Position numbers and translations under genes: made by a program. The notes under the pieces were generated by a model that saw only the letters and a program-made list of their open reading frames with translations, did not search any database and had not been told where the DNA came from. A DNA stretch of 64,000 nt from positions 1,898,501-1,962,500 of the forward strand of contig NZ_CP069811.1 in the NCBI RefSeq assembly GCF_016894385.1, read 5' to 3'. This stretch comes from Cupriavidus oxalaticus (lineage in GTDB: Bacteria; Pseudomonadota; Gammaproteobacteria; Burkholderiales; Burkholderiaceae). Of the stretch, positions 44,092 to 51,950 are shown in pieces (position 1 is the first letter of the stretch; every line of letters starts with the position of its first letter).

Positions 44092-45420
44092 TTAGCGATT
44101 CAGTGATGCCGCTTCCTGCAGGCTGAGCGAGCGCGTTTCCGGAGCCAGCGCCAGCGATACCAGCAGGCCGAGCAGCGTCACACCGGCGGCAGCGAACATC
44201 GTGTTGCCGATGCCGATGCTTTGCAGCGAGATGGGCACCAGCCACGTGCCGACGGCTGCGCCGATGCGTGACAGCGAGGCGCCCATGCCGACCGCGGCCG
44301 AGCGGATCTCGGTGGGGAACAGTTCATTCGGATAGACCAGCTGCAGTACCTGGGCGCCGCCGATAAAGACCGCATACGCGCCGAACAGGACCAGCACCAG
44401 CAACTCGGCACCGTCGGAGAACACGCCCAGCCCCAGCAGCGCAAGGCCGGACCACAGGAAGCTATGGATCAGCATGCTGCGCCGGCCGATGACATTGATC
44501 AGCCGCGTGGCGATGATGCAGCCCACCACGAACAGCAGCGTGATGGCCACCGAGCCATACGATGCCCACGCGCCCTTCAGGTTGAGCGCCTGCAATACCG
44601 TCGGCGCGAACGCATACACGGCAAAGACCGGAATGACCGAGCAGCTCCAGAACACCGACACGAAGAACATGCGCTTGCCGTAGCCCGAGTGCAGCAGGCT
44701 CAGGAGCGATACCTTTTTCTCGGCCGGCTGCTCCGGCAGGTTCCGTAGCGAGAACGACGGGCCATAGACCTTCCTGATGACGCGCTCGGCCTCCGCGGTG
44801 CGCCCCTTGCTCAGCAGCCAGCGCGGCGATTCAGGCGTGCCGATGCGCAACAGCAGCAGCACCACGCCGATTGCCGCCGGACTGGCCAGGACCAGCCGCC
44901 ATGCGTCGGGCCGCCCGCTGTCCAGGACCATGTTGCCGACGATATAGGCGAGTGCGGCACCGGCGAACCACAGGATGGTCAGCATCGCCAGGCGCGGGCC
45001 GCGGTACTTCTTCGGCATGAATTCCACCAGCAGCGACCCGGCCACCGGATATTCAAAGCCGACACCCACGCCGATCAGGAAGCGGAAGAAAAACAGCGCC
45101 ACGCCCGAATCCGCCCAGAACTGCGCCACCGAGCACAGCACGAAGATCGTCGGCCCGAAGAAATACAGCTTCTGCCGGCCCAGCTGCCCGGTCAGCAGGC
45201 CGCCAAGAAATCCCCCGAAGAAGATGCCAAGCAAGGCGGAGGCCGCGATCATGCCTTGCCAGAAACTGCTCAGTTCGAGCGCGGAAGACAGTGGCACCAT
45301 CGCCACGCCGATAATGCTCAGGACATAGCCGTCCAGCACCCAGCCGCCGCCGGAGCGCACGCTCAGCAGCTGGTGGAAGCCGTTCAACGGCACGTCTTCG
45401 ATCGATACATTGTTTGCCAC
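44092..45420 (-). CDS. MFS transporter, sugar-porter/SV2-like type
   Basis: A 442-residue major facilitator with twelve helices. Cytoplasmic signature loops are visible: GGLLTGQLGRQKLYF (helix 2-3), FFFRFLIGVGVGFEYPVAGSLLVEFMPKKYRG (helix 4-5) and FPTEIRSAAVGMGASLSRIGA (helix 10-11). The start is GTG 45420 with AGGAGAC upstream. It is cotranscribed with the dapA-like and ALDH genes and is probably the importer for the substrate. Confidence 0.9.
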   Translation of the reverse strand: MANNVSIEDVPLNGFHQLLSVRSGGGWVLDGYVLSIIGVAMVPLSSALELSSFWQGMIAASALLGIFFGGFLGGLLTGQLGRQKLYFFGPTIFVLCSVAQFWADSGVALFFFRFLIGVGVGFEYPVAGSLLVEFMPKKYRGPRLAMLTILWFAGAALAYIVGNMVLDSGRPDAWRLVLASPAAIGVVLLLLRIGTPESPRWLLSKGRTAEAERVIRKVYGPSFSLRNLPEQPAEKKVSLLSLLHSGYGKRMFFVSVFWSCSVIPVFAVYAFAPTVLQALNLKGAWASYGSVAITLLFVVGCIIATRLINVIGRRSMLIHSFLWSGLALLGLGVFSDGAELLVLVLFGAYAVFIGGAQVLQLVYPNELFPTEIRSAAVGMGASLSRIGAAVGTWLVPISLQSIGIGNTMFAAAGVTLLGLLVSLALAPETRSLSLQEAASLNR

Positions 45421-45515
45421 GCCTTGTCTCCTGCAATGCCCGGACCGCCTGGTGACATGCGGAAGCCGAGTCTTTTTGATGAAAGCCGAGGGTCCTGGAA
45501 CCCATGGATAGACGA

Positions 45516-46835
45516 TCAGATCTCCCTGCCCGCCCGCCGCTGTCCCAGCCAGAGATTGGCGTTCACGCCCATGGACAGGAACGGCTCGGGCGGATTCCTG
45601 TTCGGCCCCGGCGATGACAGCAGGAAGTCGATCAGGTCATTGCGCTCGCCCGCCAGGTAATCCGCCAGCAAGGTCCCGGTCACCGTGCCGCGCGTCACGC
45701 CCAGGCCGTTGCAGCAAAGCGCGCCGTACACGTTGGGAGCGAGCTGGCCGAAATGGCCCATGTGGTTGCGCGAGAGCGCCAGCGAGCCGCCCCACGTGTA
45801 TTCGAATTCGACGCCGGGCAGCATCGGGAACCGGCGCTCGAAGGATTCGCGGTGGGTCCTGACAAAGCGGTCCAGGTATTTCTGCTGGCTGCGTCCGTCG
45901 CGATTGAAGCTGAAGCTGTTCCTGACCAGGATGCGGTTGTCGTGGGTGCGGCGCAGCGTCGTCCCGAACGGGTCCGCCGGGATCAGGCCCCAGAACGGCT
46001 TGCCGCCGAGGCGCGCCTGCTCGGCCTGCGTCAGCGGCCGGGTCAGGCTTGCATAGGTGAAGATCGGCAGCATGGTCCCTTGCAGGAAGCCGAAGCGCAT
46101 GCCGAAGGCGTTATTCGTCAGGATCAGCTGGTCCGCAACGATGCGGCCCTGCCGGTGCGACAGCACGATCTTTTCACCGTAGTCCACGTCGGTGATGGCC
46201 GTGTGCTCGTAGAGCTCCACGTTTGCAGGAAGGCTGTTGGCCAGACCCTTCACCAGCGCCGCCGGCTGGATCAGCGCGGTGCCGGGGGTGAACAGCGCCT
46301 TGCGATAGTAGGATGTGCCGATGTGCTCCGGCAATGCCTCGCCTTCGATCATCTCGTATGGCTGGCCAAGCTTGTCGAGACCCCGGCGATACGCTTCGAG
46401 TACCGCGACACCGCGGTCTTCGATCGCTGCCTGGTATTTCCCGGAGTTCCGGAACTGGCAGTCGATCCGGTGTGCCTCCACCAGCGAGCGGAGGATCTGC
46501 TGCCCGGTCAGGTTCAGCTTCAGGCTGGTCTTTGCCGTTTCGATCTCGCCGATATAGTCGTCGGCCCCGATGTCATGGGGCAGGTCGATCGCAAAGCCCG
46601 CATTTCGCCCGGACGCGCCCAATCCCACCTCCTGGGCCTCCACCAGCACCACCCTGTCGCCCGGAAAGTTGAGCGCCAGTTGCCGGGCCGCGGCGAGGCC
46701 GGTGAATCCCGCACCGATTACCACCCACCGCGCCCTGGTCTCTCCCGAATGCGATGGCATCGGCTTGCGTGGCTGGCTCAGATGAAACCAGCCGCATGTC
46801 GAATCGTCGGCGGGAATGGAAGTTACTTTGGTCAT
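45516..46835 (-). CDS. FAD-dependent amine/amino-acid oxidoreductase (DadA/PuuB/OrdL type)
   Basis: A 439-residue DAO-family flavoprotein. The FAD-binding Rossmann segment RARWVVIGAGFTGLAAARQLAL begins near residue 34, and VGLGASGRNAGF follows as in gamma-glutamylputrescine oxidases. The C-terminal substrate/FAD region is CCNGLGVTRGTVTGTLLADYLAG. ATG 46835 is preferred to 46886. It is the first gene of the operon, 60 bp or more from a 19-bp palindrome. It probably oxidises an amine or amino acid to the imine. Confidence 0.9.
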   Translation of the reverse strand: MTKVTSIPADDSTCGWFHLSQPRKPMPSHSGETRARWVVIGAGFTGLAAARQLALNFPGDRVVLVEAQEVGLGASGRNAGFAIDLPHDIGADDYIGEIETAKTSLKLNLTGQQILRSLVEAHRIDCQFRNSGKYQAAIEDRGVAVLEAYRRGLDKLGQPYEMIEGEALPEHIGTSYYRKALFTPGTALIQPAALVKGLANSLPANVELYEHTAITDVDYGEKIVLSHRQGRIVADQLILTNNAFGMRFGFLQGTMLPIFTYASLTRPLTQAEQARLGGKPFWGLIPADPFGTTLRRTHDNRILVRNSFSFNRDGRSQQKYLDRFVRTHRESFERRFPMLPGVEFEYTWGGSLALSRNHMGHFGQLAPNVYGALCCNGLGVTRGTVTGTLLADYLAGERNDLIDFLLSSPGPNRNPPEPFLSMGVNANLWLGQRRAGREI

Positions 46836-46913
46836 CTCGAAAACTCGCTGTCGCCCTTGTCTCCACCGCTCGCGCTCCGGCGCCAAAGCGCGTGTCGTAG
46901 TCGTCGTGGTAAC

Positions 46914-46932
46914 TGTCTACAAATTGTAGACA
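46914..46932. promoter_or_regulatory. Perfect 19-bp palindrome, operator 1 of the amine operon
   Basis: TGTCTACAAATTGTAGACA has 9-bp arms around a central A. It lies 79 bp upstream of the FAD oxidoreductase start and matches the site in front of the divergent GntR gene. Confidence 0.8.
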
Positions 46933-47065
46933 TAGAATATTCATACGATAGGCATGCCGCCATCAGGGTAAACACGGCAGCAAAATGTCATACGAGATAC
47001 TTATGAGGCATATTTATCCCGGCAAGTCGTGCCGACGCTGCTCCACCCCGCCGGCTGCTATAAAA

Positions 47066-47084
47066 TGTCTACGATTGATAGACA
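47066..47084. promoter_or_regulatory. 19-bp imperfect palindrome, operator 2 (gntR)
   Basis: TGTCTACGATTGATAGACA shares both outer TGTCTA/TAGACA arms and spacing with operator 1. It ends 6 bp before the GntR start codon, where bound protein would block transcription, so autoregulation is likely. Confidence 0.75.
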
Positions 47085-47090
47085 AAGGCG

Positions 47091-47828
47091 ATGAAAATGG
47101 CGAAGACAAAGGCAGCCGCCGAGAACGAGTCCCAGCTGGCCGATCCCTCCGTGGACCGGAAGGCGCTGCTGAGCGAAGCCCTGCGCAGGCGCATCGTCAG
47201 CATGGAGATGGCGCCGGGCGCCGTGGTGGACGAACTGGCGCTAAGCGAAGAGTTCGGCTTGTCCCGCCCGCCCGTTCGTGAACTGATGCGGCAGATGGCG
47301 GCCGAGGGATATATCGAGCTCGAGGCCAACCGGGCGGCGCGCGTGTCGTCGATGAACCACCAGTCGCTGCGGAACTTCTTCCTGGCCGCGCCGCTGATCT
47401 ACATTGCGACCACGCAACTGGCCGCGATCCATGCGACCCATGCCGAGATCGATGAACTGAAGGCCATCCAGCAGCGATTCCGCGAGGCCATCGAACAAAA
47501 CGATGTCGAAAACCGCGTGCTGTACAACGACCAGTTCCACCTACAGATCGGCAAGATGGCGCATAACCCCTACCTGATGCCCAGCCTGCGCCGGATCCTG
47601 ATCGACCATGCCCGGCTCGGCAAGATCTTCTACCGCCATCCGACCACGCACGACATGGAGGCGGATCTCGGCAAGGCGGCCGGCCAGCATGACCAGATCA
47701 TCGACGCGATCGCGCGCCATGATGCGCAAGCCGCCGGCGACATCGTGCGCGCGCACATGGACCTGTCCCGCCGCCGGATGACGGAGTACGTTGCGCCGGT
47801 TGGCGTGGAGGTGCCGCTGGCGTTCTGA
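47091..47828 (+). CDS. GntR/FCD-family regulator of the amine operon
   Basis: A 245-residue FadR-type regulator. The winged helix has ELALSEEFGLSRPPVRELMRQMAAEGYIELEANRAARV. The FCD domain has DQFHLQIGKMAHNPYLMPSLRR and a late HDQIIDAIARHDAQAAGDIVRAH with the usual metal-binding histidines. ATG 47091 or 47097 may be used. It is divergent from the FAD oxidoreductase operon, with two matching palindromes in the 255-bp gap. It most likely represses that operon until an intermediate binds. Confidence 0.9.
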   Translation: MKMAKTKAAAENESQLADPSVDRKALLSEALRRRIVSMEMAPGAVVDELALSEEFGLSRPPVRELMRQMAAEGYIELEANRAARVSSMNHQSLRNFFLAAPLIYIATTQLAAIHATHAEIDELKAIQQRFREAIEQNDVENRVLYNDQFHLQIGKMAHNPYLMPSLRRILIDHARLGKIFYRHPTTHDMEADLGKAAGQHDQIIDAIARHDAQAAGDIVRAHMDLSRRRMTEYVAPVGVEVPLAF

Positions 47829-47847
47829 TGCCTGCCGCACGGCACGG

Positions 47848-47988
47848 CTAGCGGCACAGCGCCATCAGCTGCACCCACGCCAGCGCATGCGCCGGATCGA
47901 GCCACGCCGCCAGTGCCGCCGCACACATGGCCGCGAGGCCCAGCGCCGACAGCCATGCACCGAGTGCCGGTCCGCGGCGCGGCGTCAT
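47848..47988 (-). CDS. Small membrane protein, 46 aa, overlapping the MFS gene
   Basis: The start ATG (47986-47988) overlaps the MFS stop in ATGA, so translation is probably coupled. The product (MTPRRGPALGAWLSALGLAA...) has one hydrophobic helix from about residue 10 to 30 and a short amphipathic tail (WLDPAHALAWVQLMALCR). No function is recognised. Its placement suggests a small partner of the transporter, but it could also be a chance frame in GC-rich DNA. Confidence 0.5.
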   Translation of the reverse strand: MTPRRGPALGAWLSALGLAAMCAAALAAWLDPAHALAWVQLMALCR

Positions 47989-49283
47989 GTCCGCGCCGGC
48001 GCGAGGCCCGCCCTGACGATCTGCCGGTCGTCGATCGGCCAGTGCAGCGCCGCGGCCAGCACGCCCAGCACCATGGCGCCGAACCAGACCGGGTCGTACG
48101 AGCGCGTCAGCTCGAACACCAGTCCGCCCAGCCATACGCCGAAGAACGATCCCAGCTGGTGGCCGAAGAACACGAAGCCGAACAGCGTGGCGAGATAGCG
48201 CACGCCGAACACCTGCGCGAGGATCCCGTTGGTCAGCGGCACGGTGCCCAGCCACAGGAAGCCCATCACCGCGCAGAACACGTACAAGGCGGGCGTGCTC
48301 AGCGGCGTGCTCAGCGGCAGCAGCAGGAACAGAGCCATCGCCGAGGTGCGTGCGAGGTAGATGCCGGCGAGCAGGTACTTCTTGCTGTGGCGCCCGCCCA
48401 GCAGTCCGAACACATAGATGCCGGCCACATTGGCGAGCGCGATGATGGCGAGCGCGGCCATGCCGTCGGCCGGGCGCATGCCGCGATCCAGCAAGTAGGC
48501 GGGCAAGTGGCTGGCGATGAACGCCAGCTGGAAGCCGCAAGCCAGGAAGCCGAGGTTCAGCAGCCAGAAGCCGGAATGGCTGAAGGCCTCGCGCACCGCG
48601 GCCGGCAGCGGCAGTTCGCCGGCCGCCTTGGCTTCATCGCCGCCGGGCGCCGGCGCGGCGGCGGCCCGATCCTGGAAAGGCAGCGCCAGCGGCAGCACCA
48701 CCGCCAGTGCCACGGCGAGGACCAGCAGCGTGGCCGCCCATCCCGATCCGGCCAGCAACCCCTGCGTAGCGGGCACCAGCGCGAACTGCGCGATGCCGCC
48801 GACGGCGCCGGCCAGGCCCAGCGCGCGGCTGCGCTGCGCGGCGTCGGTCATCCGGCTCAGCGCGCCGTACACCACGCCGAAGGTCGTGCCGGACAGCGCC
48901 ATGCCGATGCACACGCCTGCCGACCAGACGAAGCCCGGCGACGTATCCGCCTGCGTCATCCCGTACAGCCCCACGGCATAGAGCGCCAGTCCGCCGGCCA
49001 TCACCTTCCATGAGCCGAAGCGGTCGGCCAGCATGCCGGTAAAGGGCTGTACCAGTCCCCAGGTCAGGTTCTGCACCGCCATCGCAAAGCCGAAGGTCTC
49101 GCGGGTCCATCCGCGCTCGCCGATGATGGGCAGCAGAAACAAACCCTGCACGTGGCGCACGCCCAATGCCAGCCCCATCAGCAGCCCGCCGGCCAGCACG
49201 AGGGCCCACAACGTTCGCCACCACGGCGTGGCGGCTTGCGGCGAAGCGAGGGCGGCGGACGAATGCGGCAGGCGGGTGGTCAT
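47985..49283 (-). CDS. MFS transporter (OxlT/MCT-like type)
   Basis: A 432-residue major facilitator with twelve helices. It has ERGWTRETFGFAMAVQNLTWGLVQPFTGMLADRFGSWKVM in the first half. A long central loop (QDRAAAAPAPGGDEAKAAGELPLP) lies between helices 6 and 7, and FGHQLGSFFGVWLGG near helix 11. The pattern resembles monocarboxylate/oxalate-formate antiporter-like MFS proteins. ATG 49283 has AAGGGG upstream. It is divergent from a LysR gene, which probably regulates it. Confidence 0.9.
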   Translation of the reverse strand: MTTRLPHSSAALASPQAATPWWRTLWALVLAGGLLMGLALGVRHVQGLFLLPIIGERGWTRETFGFAMAVQNLTWGLVQPFTGMLADRFGSWKVMAGGLALYAVGLYGMTQADTSPGFVWSAGVCIGMALSGTTFGVVYGALSRMTDAAQRSRALGLAGAVGGIAQFALVPATQGLLAGSGWAATLLVLAVALAVVLPLALPFQDRAAAAPAPGGDEAKAAGELPLPAAVREAFSHSGFWLLNLGFLACGFQLAFIASHLPAYLLDRGMRPADGMAALAIIALANVAGIYVFGLLGGRHSKKYLLAGIYLARTSAMALFLLLPLSTPLSTPALYVFCAVMGFLWLGTVPLTNGILAQVFGVRYLATLFGFVFFGHQLGSFFGVWLGGLVFELTRSYDPVWFGAMVLGVLAAALHWPIDDRQIVRAGLAPART

Positions 49284-49385
49284 GACGGCCCCTTGGCGGA
49301 CAGTGGCGGAAGATCGCGCCAACAGGCGCGGGATGGCTCTATTGCAGCCGCCCCCGCGCCGTGCCTCAAGCGATCATTCTGTCGT

Positions 49386-49412
49386 TTTGCCATGCGTGCT
49401 GCGCATGGCAAA
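49386..49412. promoter_or_regulatory. 11-bp inverted repeat between mfs and lysR
   Basis: TTTGCCATGCG (49386-49396) and CGCATGGCAAA (49402-49412) are exact complements around TGCTG. It sits in the 197-bp gap between the divergent MFS and LysR genes and is a candidate LysR operator. Confidence 0.65.
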
Positions 49413-49480
49413 GACATTGCGGATCGTGCTGTAATGGGGTTTCGCGCGTCTGTCCGCCGTGTCTGCCAGGAGGCCCTCGC

Positions 49481-50413
49481 ATGTCTGTCCCGCTCGTGCG
49501 GCTGTTTCCGCTCGACCTGCTCAAGGGGTTCGTCGCCGTCGGCCGGCGCATGAGCATCACCCAGGCTGCGGATGACCTGTGCCTGACGCAGTCGGCCGTC
49601 AGCCGGCAGATCCACGCGCTGGAAGCGCAGCTGAAGGTGCCGCTGTTCGTGCGCAAGCATCGCGGCGTGGCCTTTACCGCCGAAGGCGAACGGCTGTTCC
49701 GCAGCGCCGACAGCGCGCTGCAGCAGTTGCAGGACGTGGTCGCCGAGGTACGCCGCATCGAGGGCCAGCGGCCGGTCACGGTCACCGCCAGCATCGGCGT
49801 GACCGGCTTGTGGCTGCTGCCGCGGCTGGGAAGCCTGCAGAAGACGCATCCGCAGCTGGACGTGCGCCTGTCCGCCAGCAACCGCCTCAGCGACCTGCGT
49901 GCGGAGGGCATCGACCTCGCCGTGCGCTATTGCCGCGACGCCGCGGCGCCGCCCGGTGCCGTGCGCCTGTTCGGCGAGCATATCGCCCCGGTCGCCCACC
50001 CTTCGCTGCTGCGCGAGGCGGACACGCACGATGAGCCCTTGCTGCGCCTGCCGCTGCTGGAATTCGACGATCCCCGCCCATGGCTGCAGTGGCGCAGCTG
50101 GCTGGAGCCGGGCGGGTACCACCAGGCGAGCCAGCGCGGCATGCTGCGCTTCAACCAGTACGACCAGGTCATCCATGCCGCGCTGGCGGGCCAGGGCATC
50201 GCACTCGGGCGGCTGGAACTGGTGCGGCCGCTGGTCGATGGCGGCCAGCTCGTGATCGTGCCGACGGCGCTGCAGGCACCGCCGAGTCCGAACGCGTACT
50301 GGCTGATCCATGCCTCGGACCAGCCGCGCGAGGATGTCAGGCGCGTGGCCGAATGGATCTGCCGGGAAGCCGCACACACCGTCAGGACGCCCGGCCGCCC
50401 CGCAGCCATGTGA
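49481..50413 (+). CDS. LysR-family regulator (GcvA-like)
   Basis: A 310-residue LysR regulator of the GcvA/AmpR branch. It has the N-terminal HTH RRMSITQAADDLCLTQSAVSRQIHALEAQLKVPLFVRKHRGVAFTAEG and an effector domain with RLSASNRLSDLRAEGIDLAVRYC. The long leucine/proline-rich C-terminus is FNQYDQVIHAALAGQGIALGRLELV. AGGAGG precedes ATG 49481. It overlaps the convergent DUF2917 gene by 32 bp at the 3' end. It probably controls the divergent MFS gene. Confidence 0.9.
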   Translation: MSVPLVRLFPLDLLKGFVAVGRRMSITQAADDLCLTQSAVSRQIHALEAQLKVPLFVRKHRGVAFTAEGERLFRSADSALQQLQDVVAEVRRIEGQRPVTVTASIGVTGLWLLPRLGSLQKTHPQLDVRLSASNRLSDLRAEGIDLAVRYCRDAAAPPGAVRLFGEHIAPVAHPSLLREADTHDEPLLRLPLLEFDDPRPWLQWRSWLEPGGYHQASQRGMLRFNQYDQVIHAALAGQGIALGRLELVRPLVDGGQLVIVPTALQAPPSPNAYWLIHASDQPREDVRRVAEWICREAAHTVRTPGRPAAM

Positions 50414-50678
50414 ACCATGGCGGGCCGGCGCGCCGAGAATGCGGCGGTGCTTCGACCTGGCACAACGCGGGGCCGGCGCCATGCAGCGCGGCGATGAACA
50501 CGTCGGCGTCGCCATGCAGGCGGTAGCGCTCGCCGGGCGCGAGCATGACGTCAGGCGACGGCTGGTCGCGCGCCTCGAAGGTCAGCCACAGGCTGCCTCC
50601 ACGGCAGACCAGTTCGGCGCCGGCGCGCAGCCGCAGGCGCCGGCATTCCGCTTCCAGGGAAAGCATGCATGAGGACAT
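50382..50678 (-). CDS. DUF2917-family protein, 98 aa
   Basis: This small cupin-like DUF2917 protein is common in beta-proteobacteria. It contains LRLRAGAELVCRGGSLWLTFEARDQPSPDVMLAPGERYRL (residues 15-54), typical of the family, then DADVFIAALHG. CGGAG lies 7 bp before ATG 50678. Its 3' end overlaps the LysR gene on the other strand. Function is unknown. Confidence 0.75.
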   Translation of the reverse strand: MSSCMLSLEAECRRLRLRAGAELVCRGGSLWLTFEARDQPSPDVMLAPGERYRLHGDADVFIAALHGAGPALCQVEAPPHSRRAGPPWFTWLRGGRAS

Positions 50679-50744
50679 GAAAGGCTCCGGTTGGCCTTTC
50701 CATTGTGCGAACCGGTGAGGTGGCCTGCCATGAGCATTGCATCG

Positions 50745-50773
50745 GCGTGGCATGCCCGGCCGGCATGCCACGC
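50745..50773. terminator. Strong hairpin between DUF2917 gene and porin
   Basis: GCGTGGCATGCC (50745-50756) and GGCATGCCACGC (50762-50773) pair perfectly over 12 bp around CGGCC. It lies 19 bp after the porin stop codon. No U-run follows, so it may stabilise the porin mRNA 3' end rather than terminate by itself. Confidence 0.6.
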
Positions 50774-50791
50774 ACGCCGCCTGCCCCGCCC

Positions 50792-51844
50792 TCAAAACCG
50801 ATGCCGCAACCCCACGCTCACCGACCTGGCATCGTCGCCGCTGCCCGGATCGATCGCGATGCTGTTGATGCTGGTACTGCCGCCCGCGCTGTTATGCACC
50901 CATACCGCCCGCAGGTACGCCGTGGTGCGCTTGCTCAGGTCGTGGTCCCACCCCACCGTCATCGCCAGCGGCCGTTCCCCGCCGCCCAGGATCTGCCGCT
51001 TGACCGCCGCCGCCTTGAAGGTGTCGCGCGGCGTCACCGTCCAGCTGAAGGTCACGCCATAGTGGCGTGCCGACCGCGTCTCGGGCCGGTTGCTGCTCGC
51101 CATGCTGTACAGCAGGCCCACTTCCACCGGCTTGAAGCGATAGGATCCGCCGACAAAGTGATTCGACGTCAGCGTCGGCTCCACCGGCACGTTGGCGCCG
51201 GTGTACATGCCCTGGTAGCTGTAGAACGCGTAGACGTTGCCGGCCTCGTACGTCGCGTTCATGCCGAAGTTCAGCCCCGAGCGCGGCGACCCCGGCACCT
51301 CGCCCGGCGCCACCGCTGCGCCAAAGGCGAAGCCGCCCCATTTGGGCGAGAAGTACTGCACCGCGTTGTCGAAGCGGGCACCATAGGCCACGTGCCCGGT
51401 GCCCTGCGACGCCGTGGCGCTGAGCAGGTTGAACGGCGACACCGCACCGTTGAGCAGGAACGGGTCGAGCCGCAGCAGCGCATAGAACGACGGCGTGTAC
51501 TGGCGCCCGAGGCGGAACTCGCCCCAGCCGTCGGACAGCCCGAGATAGGCCTGCCGCCCGAACAGCCGGTTGTTGCCGAAGAACTCGGTGCCGGTGTCGA
51601 TGTTGAAGCCCGATTCGACCAGGAAGTTCGCCTTGAGCCCGCCCCCCAGGTCCTCGATGCCGCGGATGCCCCAGCGCGATGCCGCTTGCTGGCCTTCCCG
51701 CATCCGCACCACGCTGTCCGACCCCCTGGCGTATTCGATCGAGGCATCGGCCACGCCGAACAGCTGCATCGTGCCCGCGGCCGCACTGCCGGCGGCCAGT
51801 GCCGCCCCAGCCATTCCCATTGCCATCCACTGTCTAGCCTTCAC
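50792..51844 (-). CDS. Gram-negative porin
   Basis: A 350-residue outer-membrane porin. The signal peptide MKARQWMAMGMAGAALAAGSAAAG is followed by TMQLFGVADASIEYARGSDS. SRWGIRGIEDLGGGLKANFLVESGFN and GRQAYLGLSDGWGEFRLGRQYTP are the conserved strands, and the C-terminus ends in SVSVGLRHRF. It is shorter than the porin at 39 kb and well diverged from it. It stands at the downstream end of the acyl-CoA cluster and may admit its substrate. Confidence 0.92.
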   Translation of the reverse strand: MKARQWMAMGMAGAALAAGSAAAGTMQLFGVADASIEYARGSDSVVRMREGQQAASRWGIRGIEDLGGGLKANFLVESGFNIDTGTEFFGNNRLFGRQAYLGLSDGWGEFRLGRQYTPSFYALLRLDPFLLNGAVSPFNLLSATASQGTGHVAYGARFDNAVQYFSPKWGGFAFGAAVAPGEVPGSPRSGLNFGMNATYEAGNVYAFYSYQGMYTGANVPVEPTLTSNHFVGGSYRFKPVEVGLLYSMASSNRPETRSARHYGVTFSWTVTPRDTFKAAAVKRQILGGGERPLAMTVGWDHDLSKRTTAYLRAVWVHNSAGGSTSINSIAIDPGSGDDARSVSVGLRHRF

Positions 51845-51861
51845 GCTGCCTGTCTCCCGTC

Positions 51862-51950
51862 CTCGTTGTTGTCATCGTTGTTGTCTGTCATCGTTGTTGT
51901 CATCGTGTGCTGCCTTCACTGCGCCTTCACTGCGCCTTCACTGCGCCTTC
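51862..51950. repeat. Two short tandem repeat tracts between porin and Bug genes
   Basis: TCATCGTTGTTGT-type units (51862-51905) are followed by three copies of CCTTCACTGCG (51913-51950). The second tract runs into the last codons of the Bug gene. It is a low-complexity spacer prone to slippage, with no coding. Confidence 0.7.

Noticed and set aside
51862..51950. CRISPR-like array
   Set aside because: The units are 11-13 bp and contiguous, with no spacers. They are simple tandem repeats.
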